Position numbers and translations under genes: made by a program
Part shown: piece after piece, positions 41,470-50,800 of the stretch
Numbering within the stretch: position 1 is the stretch's first letter
How the letters are laid out: every line of letters begins with the position of its first letter
Origin: UQRS01 sp050946935
GTDB taxonomy: Bacteria; Bacillota; Clostridia; Oscillospirales; Acutalibacteraceae
Length of the DNA: 64,000 nt
NCBI GenBank assembly: GCA_050946935.1
Contig: JBMNVR010000014.1
Span: 1 to 64,000 of the forward strand
Direction of reading: 5' to 3'
Notes under the pieces: model-generated
Seen by the model: the letters and a program-made list of their open reading frames with translations, nothing else
Databases searched by the model: none
What the model was told of the DNA's origin: nothing

Positions 41470-41597
41470 TCTTCAGGGCGGGGTGCAATTCCCCACCGGC
41501 GGTGATGCGGCGGTAGCGCCGACAAGTCCGCGAGCTTTTTTAAAAAGCCGAGCTGGTGTGAATCCGGCACCGACGGTACAGTCCGGATGAAAGAAGA
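41470..41597 (+). ncRNA. FMN riboswitch (RFN element)
   Basis: The conserved blocks are visible in order: CTTCAGGGCGGGGTGCAA, CCCCACCGGCGGTGAT, AGTCCGCGAGC, GTGTGAATCCGGCACCGAC and GTACAGTCCGGATGAAAGAA. On FMN binding it should allow the terminator at 41638 to form and shut off ribU. Confidence 0.96.
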
Positions 41598-41637
41598 GTT
41601 GTAAATAAAAAGCCGGGATTTCCGGCCGACTTTTCCG

Positions 41638-41665
41638 CGCCCTGTATTTTTACAGGGCGTTTTTG
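41638..41665 (+). terminator. Riboswitch-controlled terminator before ribU
   Basis: CGCCCTGTA (41638-41646) and TACAGGGCG (41651-41659) are followed by TTTTT. It lies 40 nt after the aptamer and 45 nt before ribU. Confidence 0.9.
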
Positions 41666-41709
41666 TTTGCAGCTAATCCCAAGAGGACGAAGGGAGTTAT
41701 GATCGCTTT

Positions 41710-42279
41710 ATGCAAATGAAAAGAACACAGAAAATCGTGGCCGTCGCCGTGCTGTCGGCCGTCGCACTCGTGCTGTATCTGCTCGAGTTTCCGCTGCTGC
41801 CGAACAATTACCTCAAAATGGATTTTTCCGATCTGCCGGCGCTGATCGGCGGCGTCCTCTACGGCCCTGTGGCCGGTGTGCTGATCGAGCTGATTAAAAA
41901 CCTGCTCGAGCTGTTGTTTAAGGGGATCGGAACAACCATGGGCTTCGGAAATTTTCAGAATTTTGTGATCGGCTGTGCCTATGTGATTCCGGTGTCGCTG
42001 ATTCTTCGCAAAAGCCGCGCCGGCGCCAAGGGTATCGCGGCGGCCTGCGCGGTCGGCGGCATTTGCCTGATCGGGGTGGGATTTCTCTCCAACCTGCTGG
42101 TTGCGCCGCTGTACTTCCGCTTCTTTGTCGGGCAGGAGCTGACCCTGGCCGGCGCCTACGCCGCGGCGGTGACCGCCACCCTCTTCAACCTGCTGAAAAC
42201 CGTAATTTTGACGGCCTGCACCGTTCTGCTTGTCAAGGTGGCGATCCCGCCCCTCAAACGAATTGTTGACAAAACGTGA
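41710..42279 (+). CDS. ribU: Riboflavin transporter RibU, ECF S-component
   Basis: The 189-residue integral membrane protein has about six hydrophobic segments and the RibU-like FPLLPNNYLKMDFSDLPALIGG and NLLELLFKG. It binds riboflavin and works with a shared ECF energising module not present in this window. The FMN riboswitch directly upstream strongly supports the substrate. The ATG at 41710 (or 41716) lies 14 nt after GGGAG; a seven-codon frame from an ATG at 41699 overlaps the start (see findings). Confidence 0.93.
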   Translation: MQMKRTQKIVAVAVLSAVALVLYLLEFPLLPNNYLKMDFSDLPALIGGVLYGPVAGVLIELIKNLLELLFKGIGTTMGFGNFQNFVIGCAYVIPVSLILRKSRAGAKGIAAACAVGGICLIGVGFLSNLLVAPLYFRFFVGQELTLAGAYAAAVTATLFNLLKTVILTACTVLLVKVAIPPLKRIVDKT

Positions 42280-42294
42280 AATGCGTGATATACT
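42266..42294 (+). promoter_or_regulatory. Promoter of the SAM riboswitch-metK unit
   Basis: TTGACA (42266-42271) and TATACT (42289-42294) are 17 bp apart. The -35 lies within the last codons of ribU. Confidence 0.8.
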
Positions 42295-42335
42295 ATTGAA
42301 TTACGTAAGGTATATTTTTAAAAAATTAATACATC

Positions 42336-42431
42336 CTTATCAAGAGCGGCGGAGGGAACAGGCCCTGTGATGCCCGGCAACCTGACGATTCAAGGTGCCA
42401 AATCCTGCGGATTTTCCGGAAGATGAGGGAG
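42336..42431 (+). ncRNA. SAM-I riboswitch (S-box)
   Basis: The core is recognisable: CTTATCAAGAGCGGCGGAGGGA, GGCCCTGTGATGCCCGGCAACC, AAGGTGCCAAATCC and the closing GAAGATGAGGGA. It should repress metK when SAM is abundant. Confidence 0.96.
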
Positions 42432-42444
42432 CGTTTTCAAAGTG

Positions 42445-42473
42445 CGTCCGGGAAATCCCGGACGTATTTTTTT
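42445..42473 (+). terminator. SAM riboswitch terminator
   Basis: CGTCCGGGA and TCCCGGACG form the stem, followed by a T-rich run, 14 nt after the aptamer. Confidence 0.9.
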
Positions 42474-42528
42474 ATCGTCCGTGTTTTTAAAACAAAAATA
42501 GAGAGCTTATGGGAAAGAGGAAAATGCT

Positions 42529-43710
42529 ATGGCAAGACACCTGTTTACATCCGAATCGGTGACTGAGGGGCATCCGGACAAGATCTGCGACCAGATCTCC
42601 GACGCGGTGCTGGATGAGATTCTGGCGAAGGATCCGGCGGCCCGCGTCGCCTGCGAGACCTTCTGCACCACCGGTATGGTGACCGTGATGGGAGAGATTT
42701 CGACCTTCTGCTATGTTGACATTCCAAAGATCGCCCGACGCGTCATCAATGAAATCGGGTACAGCGATTTTACCCAAGGGTTTGACGGCAACACTTGCGC
42801 CGTACTGACAGCGATCGACGAGCAGAGTCCGGATATCGCGCTCGGTGTGGACAATTCGCTGGAGGAGAAGGCGTCCGCCGGTGACGAGCTGAACCGAACC
42901 GGTGCCGGCGACCAGGGTATGATGTTTGGCTATGCCTGTGACGAGACGGCTGAGCTGATGCCTTTGCCCATATCTCTGGCGCACGCGTTGGCCCGGCGCC
43001 TTACGGCCGTGCGCAAGGACGGGACGCTCGGGTATCTCCGCCCGGACGGGAAAACCCAGGTCACGGTCGAGTATGACGGTGATTGCCCGGTGCGGATCGA
43101 CGCGGTGGTTGTTTCTACCCAGCATGGGGAGGATGTCGGCCTCGACCGGATTCGGGCGGACATCCTGCGTGAGGTGATTGAGCCGGTGCTGCCGGCCGAT
43201 CTTCTGGACGGCAATACCAAATATTATATCAATCCGACCGGCCGGTTTGTGGTCGGCGGGCCGCAGGGGGACACCGGCCTGACCGGGCGGAAGATCATTG
43301 TGGACACTTACGGCGGTTATGCCCGGCATGGCGGCGGCGCCTTTTCGGGCAAGGATCCGACCAAGGTGGATCGCAGCGCCGCCTATGCTGCACGGTATGT
43401 GGCTAAGAATATTGTAGCCGCCGGTCTTGCCCGCCGGTGCGAGGTGCAGCTTGCCTACGCTATCGGGGTGGCACGCCCCGTCTCGGTTATGGTGGATACC
43501 TTTGGCACCGCCGCTTTGCCGGAGGAACGCATCGCCGCTGCCGTGGGGGAGGTTTTCGATCTCCGTCCGTCGGCGATTATCCGGGATCTGGATCTGCGTC
43601 GGCCGATCTACCGCCCACTGGCAGCTTACGGTCAAATGGGGCGCACCGACCTCGATCTCCCATGGGAGCGCACCGACCGGGTGGAGGCGCTGCTGGCCGC
43701 GGCAAGGTAG
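42529..43710 (+). CDS. metK: S-adenosylmethionine synthetase
   Basis: MetK makes SAM from methionine and ATP. The 393-residue product has FTSESVTEGHPDKICDQISDA, the GAGDQGMMFGYA signature and GGGAFSGKDPTKVDRSAAY. It is the only gene controlled by the SAM-I riboswitch upstream. AGAGGAAAATGC region precedes the ATG. Confidence 0.97.
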   Translation: MARHLFTSESVTEGHPDKICDQISDAVLDEILAKDPAARVACETFCTTGMVTVMGEISTFCYVDIPKIARRVINEIGYSDFTQGFDGNTCAVLTAIDEQSPDIALGVDNSLEEKASAGDELNRTGAGDQGMMFGYACDETAELMPLPISLAHALARRLTAVRKDGTLGYLRPDGKTQVTVEYDGDCPVRIDAVVVSTQHGEDVGLDRIRADILREVIEPVLPADLLDGNTKYYINPTGRFVVGGPQGDTGLTGRKIIVDTYGGYARHGGGAFSGKDPTKVDRSAAYAARYVAKNIVAAGLARRCEVQLAYAIGVARPVSVMVDTFGTAALPEERIAAAVGEVFDLRPSAIIRDLDLRRPIYRPLAAYGQMGRTDLDLPWERTDRVEALLAAAR

Positions 43711-43892
43711 CTTTGCCGCTTCTCTGAACATCTTTTACAGGGCGTGCGGAAATTGAAAAAATAAAGAGAGCGATAAATGTGCGGCGACGCAGCGGCGTGT
43801 TGCCGTGTGAAGAAAGCCTTGCGGTTTATTCTCCACATCCTGTTTTCCGCGAAGCTGGCCTTGCGGACCGGTCGCACCGTCCGCTGAAAAGT

Positions 43893-43926
43893 AAAACGCT
43901 GTATGGAATGATCCATACAGCGTTTT
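43893..43926. terminator. Strong symmetrical terminator hairpin
   Basis: AAAACGCTGTATGG (43893-43906) and CCATACAGCGTTTT (43913-43926) form a perfect 14-bp stem with a 6-nt loop. It may end metK (183 nt away) or a minus-strand RNA from 43933-44100. The 43711-43892 gap holds no gene. Confidence 0.8.
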
Positions 43927-43932
43927 CTTGCA

Positions 43933-44100
43933 ATATAACGGTTGACCCACCCTGCCGTGGCCGGCGATTGATAACCTGCGTGCAGCAGGTGGGTGCCCTC
44001 CCCACGGTTTCGCGCTCCCTTCTTCCGCCGCCTCCGCAAAAAGGGAGGGGCGGGAGGTCTGCAAACCCGCCGCGGGAGCCGGGCTCCCGATTCATATACT
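43933..44100. ncRNA. Candidate structured RNA, strand uncertain
   Basis: This GC-rich block has nested pairings: ACCCACC with GGTGGGT (43944-43952 and 43990-43996 region) enclosing CCTGC/GCAGG, and GCCTCC with GGGAGG further on. It has no supportable ORF. On the minus strand it would end at the perfect terminator 43893-43926, 6 nt beyond. A 6S-type RNA is possible, but I cannot confirm the family. Confidence 0.35.
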
Positions 44101-44178
44101 TGTAGGGTTATAATAGCCAAAGCACACGCACAGGGCAGGCTGATGAAATGCAGAGAAAAAAGCAAAACCCGGCTGGAA

Positions 44179-44487
44179 TCAGCTCACAGGTTCCTCCTCA
44201 TCGATTTCGAACAGATCCTGCAGACGGCTGACAAAGGCGTCTGCGATGGTCTCATACTCGTCGTCGTCGTCAATCTCTTCGTAATACTCGCCTTCTTCAT
44301 CCTCAAACACCTTGAGAATGACCAGCTCTCCATTGTCGTCCACCTTATCCTCCGGCTTGTCAAAAACCGGGAGCAGAGCGAGATAACGGCTGTCATCCGT
44401 TTCGATTCCATCAATGATTTCGAAAGTATATTCCTCCCCATCCTCATTGGACAGGGTGACAATATCCGGGTTGTATTCTTCGTTCAT
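44179..44487 (-). CDS. DUF1292 acidic protein
   Basis: The 102-residue product is strongly acidic and matches DUF1292 (YrzB-like): PDIVTLSNEDGEEYTFEIID, YLALLP and DDNGELVILKVFEDEEG. The family is small, conserved in Firmicutes and of unknown function. The ATG at 44487 follows GGAAAGGA; longer in-frame starts add a non-family extension. It is monocistronic. Confidence 0.88.
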   Translation of the reverse strand: MNEEYNPDIVTLSNEDGEEYTFEIIDGIETDDSRYLALLPVFDKPEDKVDDNGELVILKVFEDEEGEYYEEIDDDDEYETIADAFVSRLQDLFEIDEEEPVS

Positions 44488-44613
44488 ATGGTTACCATTC
44501 CTTTCCGCCGGAACGCGATCTGTTTTGTGCGATCTGCGGATCGCGCCGGGGTGGTGCGGATCGGTTGGCCACCCCAATGGGATGGTTCTGTATTTATGAC
44601 CCGCAACATTTAT

Positions 44614-44642
44614 ATTGTACCCCAGATTGGTTCAATAGTCAA
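44614..44642 (-). promoter_or_regulatory. Promoter of the DUF1292 gene
   Basis: On the minus strand TTGACT (44637-44642) and TACAAT (44614-44619) are 17 bp apart. It is divergent from the RNA promoter at 44701. Confidence 0.75.
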
Positions 44643-44700
44643 TAGATGTTTTGAATATACTTTGTGTATAAATAAATAATATTTTTTAGCAAAAAAACTA

Positions 44701-44728
44701 TTGACATTTGCCATATAACTGTTATAAT
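44701..44728 (+). promoter_or_regulatory. Strong promoter of the large non-coding RNA
   Basis: TTGACA (44701-44706) and TATAAT (44723-44728), both consensus, are 16 bp apart. No protein gene follows for over 700 bp on this strand. Confidence 0.85.
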
Positions 44729-44734
44729 AAAGAT

Positions 44735-45395
44735 GCAAAAAGAAAAGATCCAAAGAAAAAGCAGAAAGTGTAAAGGAGGGCTGATTCCAGTGGTAAGTGA
44801 GAAAACAAAACTTACATGTATTTTCTGTATCGGCCGTCTGATTCGGCCGAAAGAATAAGCCGAAAGGGTGAGTCCAGTGTACTAAGCAGTTTCCCGGAAC
44901 GCGCGAGCGAGCCGGAAGATCAAGAATCTGATTTTTATATAAAGGACTGAGTCCGGTGAAGTAACAAACCTCGCCAGTGAAAGATAGAGTAAAGTATGAA
45001 AGGCAGGGTTCCGATTTACTGAATGAACGACGCCGGGCCGACGTGAATCGGCGGGCGAATGTGAAGACATTTAAATCTTGAGAGTATGAGGAATAAACCC
45101 ATGTACTGATTTCTGTCCGGATTCTGGAAGAAAGGTTTTTGCCAGGATCAAAAGCCAAAAGTGGCTGTAAATAGTGGTTTTAAAGAGCGTTATTGCTTTT
45201 ACGCAACGATAAAAAGCAGTCTTGCATCGGTATCTTGCCGAAATTAACGCGATTCTGCAGAACTGGAGGGGAGTCCAAAGTTCACCTAAAATTTTAACGG
45301 TTGCATTTTTCTTACCGACAAGAGGAAATTGAGTCGGAAACTGAAATTTGTAAAATAAATCAAAGCCCGCCTGATTTTATTCAGGCGGGCTTTCC
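44735..45395 (+). ncRNA. Large orphan non-coding RNA, about 660 nt
   Basis: The segment lies between a consensus promoter and a strong terminator and has no supportable long ORF on the plus strand. It carries three copies of GAKTCCRGTG (44783, 44870, 44949), each followed within a few bases by an A-rich ARTAA-like stretch, and local hairpins such as CGGCCG-TCTGATT-CGGCCG (44831-44849) and AGCCAAAAGTGGCT. Size and isolation resemble the large ornate RNAs of Firmicutes (ROOL, GOLLD, OLE classes), but I cannot match it to any by eye. A 22-codon frame (44790-44858) with a good ribosome site lies near the 5' end. Confidence 0.65.
45362..45393. terminator. Terminator shared by the large RNA and the CarD-like gene
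   Basis: AAAGCCCGCCTGA (45362-45374) and TCAGGCGGGCTTT (45381-45393) form a 13-bp perfect stem with a 6-nt loop, flanked by T-rich sequence on the plus side and A-rich on the other. It serves two convergent transcripts. Confidence 0.9.
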
Positions 45396-45483
45396 TTTGC
45401 GTTTTTCATACTGGCTGCGGCGTCCTCCCCCTCCCCGGACAAGGCGGCGAAATCCACCCGTGTTATACGCCGGGGGGAGAAGA

Positions 45484-45996
45484 TTATGAGCAGGCCAGAC
45501 GTTCCAGCTCCCGCCGGATAAAGGACGCGACATCCTCCGGCGCAATGCCGAGGCAGAAAGCAAATTCATCAGAGATCATTTTCTGTGCTTCTTTCAAAAA
45601 ACGTTCATCGGCGATGTGCAGCTTTTTCCCTCGGCTTTGCAGTTCTTTGCGATGAGCCGAGATGCGTTTGACGGTGCAAAGCAGCGCCTTTCGATCTCCG
45701 GAAGAGAGAAGCTCCCGGTAGTCTTCCTGATTCGGGACGGAGGCGTCGCTCCAGGGCGTTTTGTCCGCGGAAACAGCAGAGAGGATCTTTTCAATCTCCG
45801 CCTTGGAAAGAAGCGGATGCATCCGGGACAAAAGCGTCTGGTTATTCTTTGGCACATAGATGGTTGAGTGTTCGCTGTATATGGGGGAGAGGACAAGGTA
45901 TTCCATCCGGTCGGACCCGATGGTTTTGGTCGTCTCTCCCGTGATTTTACAGACGCCGTGCGCCCCATATAAAATGGTGTCGTTTACCTGGAACAT
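45484..45996 (-). CDS. CarD/CdnL-type transcriptional regulator
   Basis: The 170-residue protein begins with a CarD/TRCF RNA-polymerase-interaction domain (FQVNDTILYGAHGVCKITGE, then YLVLSPIYSEHSTIYVP) and ends in a helical region (EKILSAVSA... RRELERL). CarD proteins bind the RNAP beta subunit and tune promoter opening. The ATG at 45996 has a moderate AGAAAGTGGG upstream. It is transcribed toward the large RNA, convergent with it. Confidence 0.87.
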   Translation of the reverse strand: MFQVNDTILYGAHGVCKITGETTKTIGSDRMEYLVLSPIYSEHSTIYVPKNNQTLLSRMHPLLSKAEIEKILSAVSADKTPWSDASVPNQEDYRELLSSGDRKALLCTVKRISAHRKELQSRGKKLHIADERFLKEAQKMISDEFAFCLGIAPEDVASFIRRELERLACS

Positions 45997-46507
45997 TTGG
46001 AATTACCCACTTTCTGTAAGTATGCAACTGTGTGGATCCGGCATGTGTGGAACCTATCCGTTTGCATGTGCGTTTTGCCGGCGGTGTTTGTCAATGGGGG
46101 CATGGTGGTGAAACAAGGAGCAATAGCGGCGTTACAGGACGCCGGATGCGGGAATAGCGGTGATGAAAACTATAATTATGACATCTTCACCAAAGATCAG
46201 TCCCCTGCCATTTTGCCGAGGATTTCCTTTTCTTACTTATATAATAACATATTTTTTACCGGAATGTTATAGGCGTTTTACACAAAACCATTCCATTTCA
46301 CCTGCCAAAGCACAAAAAGCTGGCTGATCCGGGTGAAACGGCGGCTCTTTTTGCATCTTTGTCACAGGGGCGTCCGTCTTTGTGCAAATCGGTCGATCCG
46401 CGCGGGAAAGCAACGGTTTTTGCGGGGTGCAAAAGGAAACGGAAAATGTATACAAAAAAAGATCTGGACACGGATGGTTTTTTTATGAGACGGGCGCTCG
46501 ATTTTGC
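45997..46507. other. Intergenic region before carA, no gene found
   Basis: About 510 bp with short open frames only and no ribosome sites that convince me. AT-rich stretches near 46235-46260 could hold the CarD-gene promoter, but I cannot assign its boxes. Confidence 0.5.
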
Positions 46508-46535
46508 TTGACAAACCACGGGGCTATATTATATT
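46508..46535 (+). promoter_or_regulatory. Probable promoter of carA
   Basis: TTGACA (46508-46513) and TATATT (46530-46535) are 16 bp apart. The leader to carA contains a perfect hairpin, TTTTGCGGC (46626-46634) with GCCGCAAAA (46642-46650). Confidence 0.6.
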
Positions 46536-46680
46536 CTAAAAAGAAAAGCAGATTGTAAAAAGGAGCGGTATGCACTGTTGCATATTGAAGCCTTTTAAAC
46601 ACATCGGGAGGGTTGATTTTCCGAATTTTGCGGCCGGCATTGCCGCAAAACCCGAGGGATCTTTTGAAAGGGGCAGGCTT

Positions 46681-47754
46681 ATGAAGGCATATTTGGTGTT
46701 TGCTGACGGCGACGTGCTGGAGGGGGAGGCGTTCGGCGCCACCGGCAGAAGCATCGGTGAGGTGGTTTTCAACACCTCGATGACCGGGTATCAGGAGATT
46801 TTAACCGATCCGTCCTATTGCGGGCAGATCGTGACCATGACCTATCCGCTGATGGGTAACTATGGCGTGAATCCGTCGGATAACGAGGCGAAGGATTCCT
46901 TTGTCCGGGGCTTTGTCGTTCGCGAATGGTGTCCGCATCCCTCCAATTTCCGGTGCGAGGGGGGGCTTGACGCCTATTTGAAGGAGCATGACATCATCGG
47001 TATCTGCGGCGTGGATACCCGCCGCATCACCCGGAAGGTACGGACCCACGGTGTGATGAACGGCGCCATTGTGACCGGCGAACTGGATAAGGACGCGCTG
47101 CTGCGGGAAATTGCAGAGTACCGGGTAAGCGGCGCGGTGGAGCGCGTAACCTGCGAGAGACCCTATGTGGTCGAAAGCGGGTCGCGTTCTATTTATAATG
47201 TGGGCCTTTACGATTTCGGATTTAAGAAAAGTATTTTGGAAAACCTGACCTCCCGTGGGTGCAAAGTGACCGTCCTGCCGGCCTCTACCCCGGCGAAGGA
47301 GGCGCTCGCCATGGGCTTCGACGGCGTTATGCTTTCCAACGGGCCGGGTGATCCGGCCGATAATGTGCAGATTATTGCCGAGCTGAAAACCCTGGCCGCT
47401 TCGGGCATCCCGATCTTTGGTATCTGCCTTGGCCATCAGTTGCTTGCCCTTTCTCAGGGGGCAAAGAGCGGCCGTCTGGCCTTCGGACACAGAGGGGGGA
47501 ATCATCCGGTCAAGGATCTTGCGACCGGAAAAACCTGCATGACCAGCCAGAACCACGGGTATGCCATCCTCGCCGATTCGGTCGAGGGGCTGGACGCCAC
47601 GGTCAGCCACATCAATATGAACGACGGCACGGTGGAGGGTATCGCCTACAGCAAAATCAACGCCTTCAGCGTCCAGTTCCATCCTGAGGCGGGGCCGGGT
47701 CCCCATGACACCGACGCGCTGTTTGACCGCTTTATCGCCCGGATGGAGAAATAA
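46681..47754 (+). CDS. carA: Carbamoyl-phosphate synthase small subunit
   Basis: CarA hydrolyses glutamine and passes ammonia to CarB for carbamoyl phosphate, used in pyrimidine and arginine synthesis. The 357-residue product has an N-terminal FNTSMTGYQEILTDPSYCGQ and a class I glutamine amidotransferase domain with the nucleophilic Cys in FGICLGHQLLAL and His/Glu in FHPEAGPGPHD. The ATG at 46681 fits the family start; the frame stays open upstream to an ATG at 46570 that has its own ribosome site. Confidence 0.95.
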   Translation: MKAYLVFADGDVLEGEAFGATGRSIGEVVFNTSMTGYQEILTDPSYCGQIVTMTYPLMGNYGVNPSDNEAKDSFVRGFVVREWCPHPSNFRCEGGLDAYLKEHDIIGICGVDTRRITRKVRTHGVMNGAIVTGELDKDALLREIAEYRVSGAVERVTCERPYVVESGSRSIYNVGLYDFGFKKSILENLTSRGCKVTVLPASTPAKEALAMGFDGVMLSNGPGDPADNVQIIAELKTLAASGIPIFGICLGHQLLALSQGAKSGRLAFGHRGGNHPVKDLATGKTCMTSQNHGYAILADSVEGLDATVSHINMNDGTVEGIAYSKINAFSVQFHPEAGPGPHDTDALFDRFIARMEK

Positions 47755-47888
47755 AATCGGCAGAAGGGGTCTTTCCCCTTGGCCGTTTTGACAAGCTTAA
47801 AAAACGCGGAATGCATCGTGCGGATCCCGGCGTGTCTCCTGTCTCAGGCGGCGTGCACCGCAGATTTGCTGAAAGGAAGGATATGGAT

Positions 47889-50800
47889 ATGCCAAAGAAT
47901 CCAGAGATTAAAAAGACCCTCGTCATCGGCTCCGGCCCGATCGTGATCGGTCAGGCGGCCGAGTTCGACTATTCGGGTACGCAGGCCTGCCTCGCGCTGA
48001 AGGAGGACGGGATCGAGGTTGTGCTGATTAACTCCAACCCGGCGACCATCATGACCGACAACCACATCGCCGACAAGATTTACATAGAGCCGATCACAGT
48101 CGAGGTGGTGGAGAAGATCATCGCCCTCGAAAACCCCGACAGCGTTCTGCCGACGCTGGGCGGGCAGACCGGGCTGAACATTGCGATGGAACTGTATGAG
48201 GCCGGCGTGTTCGATAAATATAATGTGAAACTTCTCGGCGCCCGGCCGGAGACGATCAAGAAGGCCGAGGATCGCGGCGCGTTTAAGGAAACGATGGAGA
48301 GCATTAACCAGCCGCTGATCCCCTCGACCGTTGTGACCGAGACGGAGGCCGCCGTCGCCTTTGCGAACGAGGTCGGCTATCCGGTTGTCGTCCGCCCGGC
48401 CTATACCCTGGGCGGCAGCGGCGGCGGCATTGTTTATGGCGAGGATGAGCTGCGGGAGACCTGCGACACTGCCATCAAGCTCTCGCGCGTGGGACAGACG
48501 CTGATTGAGAAATGCATCTCCGGCTGGAAGGAGATTGAGTTTGAGGTCATGCGCGACCATCTCGACAATAAGATCATCGTTTGTGGAATGGAAAATGTCG
48601 ATCCTGTCGGGGTGCATACCGGTGACTCGGTTGTTGTTGCTCCCTGTCAGACCTTGGCCGATAAGGAATTTCAGATGCTGCGCTCGGCTTCTCTCAACAT
48701 TGTTTCGGCACTGGGAATCGAGGGAGGCTGCAACGTGCAGCTCGCGCTCCATCCCGACAGCTTTGAGTACGCCGTGATTGAGGTGAACCCCCGCGTCTCC
48801 CGTTCGTCGGCGCTGGCCAGCAAGGCGACCGGCTACCCGATCGCCAAGGTTGCGGCCAAAATCGCGGTGGGCTATACGCTGGATGAGATTCAGAACGCCG
48901 TCACCAAAAAGACGGTCGCCTGCTTTGAGCCGGCGCTCGACTACTGCGTGGTCAAGTTCCCGCGCTTTCCCTTTGACAAGTTTGTCTATGCAAAAAAAAC
49001 GCTGGGCACCCAGATGCAGGCGACCGGTGAAATCATGTCAATTGGCACCTCTTTCGAGGCGGCCCTGATGAAGGCTGTCCGTTCGATCGAAAAAAAGACC
49101 GATACCATGAACCTGCAAATCTATTCCTCGCTCAGCAGGGCCGCCCTCCTTGCCCAGATCGCCCAGTGTGACGACGATCGGCTGTTCTTGATTTATCAAG
49201 CCTTCAAGCGGGGCGTCACGGTGGACGAGATTTTTGAGATTACCAAAATCGACCGCTTCTTCCTCTACAAGCTGATGCATCTGCTGGAGATGGAGTATCG
49301 CCTTGCCAAGGGCAACCTGGATGCCGAAACGGTGAAAAAGGCCCTCGACATGGGTTATACCTATACGGCGATCGAGCGCCTCTCGGGGGAAAGAATAGAA
49401 AACCGCCGATTTGCCGCTTACAAGACGGTCGACACCTGTGCGGCCGAGTTTGAGGCGTTTACCCCCTACTATTACTCGAGCTATGATGAGGAGAGCGAGG
49501 CCGTCCGTTCGGAGAAAAAGAAGGTGCTGGTCATCGGCTCCGGCCCGATCCGCATCGGGCAGGGGATCGAATTCGACTATTGCACCGTTCACTCGGTCTG
49601 GGCTTTGAAGGAGGCAGGGTACGAAGCCATCATTGCCAACAACAATCCCGAAACGGTTTCGACCGATTTCGATACCTCCGACCGGCTGTATTTCGACCCG
49701 TTGACCCCCGACGACATCGACAACGTGTTGGAGGCTGAAAAGCCAGACGGCGTGATCGTGCAGTTCGGCGGGCAGACGGCCATCAAGCTGGCCAAGCATT
49801 TTACCGAGAAGGGGGTTAAAATCCTCGGCACCTCGTTTGAGATGATCGACGCGGCCGAGGATCGGGAGCTGTTCGATGCCATGCTGGAGCGCTGCGGCAT
49901 TCCCCGCCCGCTCGGCTCGTCGGTCTTTACAACTGCCCAGGCGGTCGAGGCGGCAGAAAAAATCGGCTATCCGGTTCTGCTGCGTCCCTCCTATGTGCTG
50001 GGCGGTCAGAACATGATTATCGCCTATAACGCCGAAGAGGTCATCCAGTATATGGAGATTATCACGAGAACCGGCATCGAAAACCCGGTGCTCGTCGACA
50101 AATACATCATGGGGAAGGAGATCGAGGTCGACGCCATCTGTGATGGCGAGGATATCCTGATCCCCGGTATTATGGAGCATATCGAACGTGCCGGTGTCCA
50201 TTCGGGCGACTCGATCTCGGTCTATCCCTGTCAGAATGTCTGCGACCATGATAAGGAGGTCATCATCGACTACACCAAGCGTCTGGCAAAGGAGCTTGGC
50301 GCGGTCGGTATGATCAATATCCAGTATGTGCTGCAAAATGGAACTGTCTATGTGATCGAGGTGAATCCCCGCTCCTCCCGCACCGTGCCGTATATCAGCA
50401 AGGTGACCGGTATCCCGTCGGTCCGGCTCGCCACCCGCTGCATGCTGGGGGAGAAGCTGAAAAATCTGGGTTATGGCACCGGCCTTTATCCCCACAACGG
50501 CTATATCGCCGTGAAGGTCCCGGTATTCTCTTTTGAGAAGCTGCACAACATCGACGTCCACCTCGGGCCGGAGATGAAGTCGACCGGCGAGGTGCTCGGC
50601 ATTGCCCGCACCTTTGAGGACGCCATGCAAAAGGGGCTGACTGCCGCCGGCTTCAAGATGAAGCACGCGGGCAAGATTCTCTTTACCGTGCGCGATCGCG
50701 ATAAGGAGGAGATGCTTCCCATTGCCAAGCGTTTTTCCGCTATGGGCTTTGAACTGTACGCCACCGGCGGTACCCGCGCCTTTTTGGCCGATCACGGGCT

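Noticed and set aside
44610..45158. A 182-codon minus-strand frame across the large RNA region
   Set aside because: It has no ribosome site, an irregular composition, and runs antisense to a consensus promoter and over the DUF1292 promoter. It is best explained as chance within an RNA locus.
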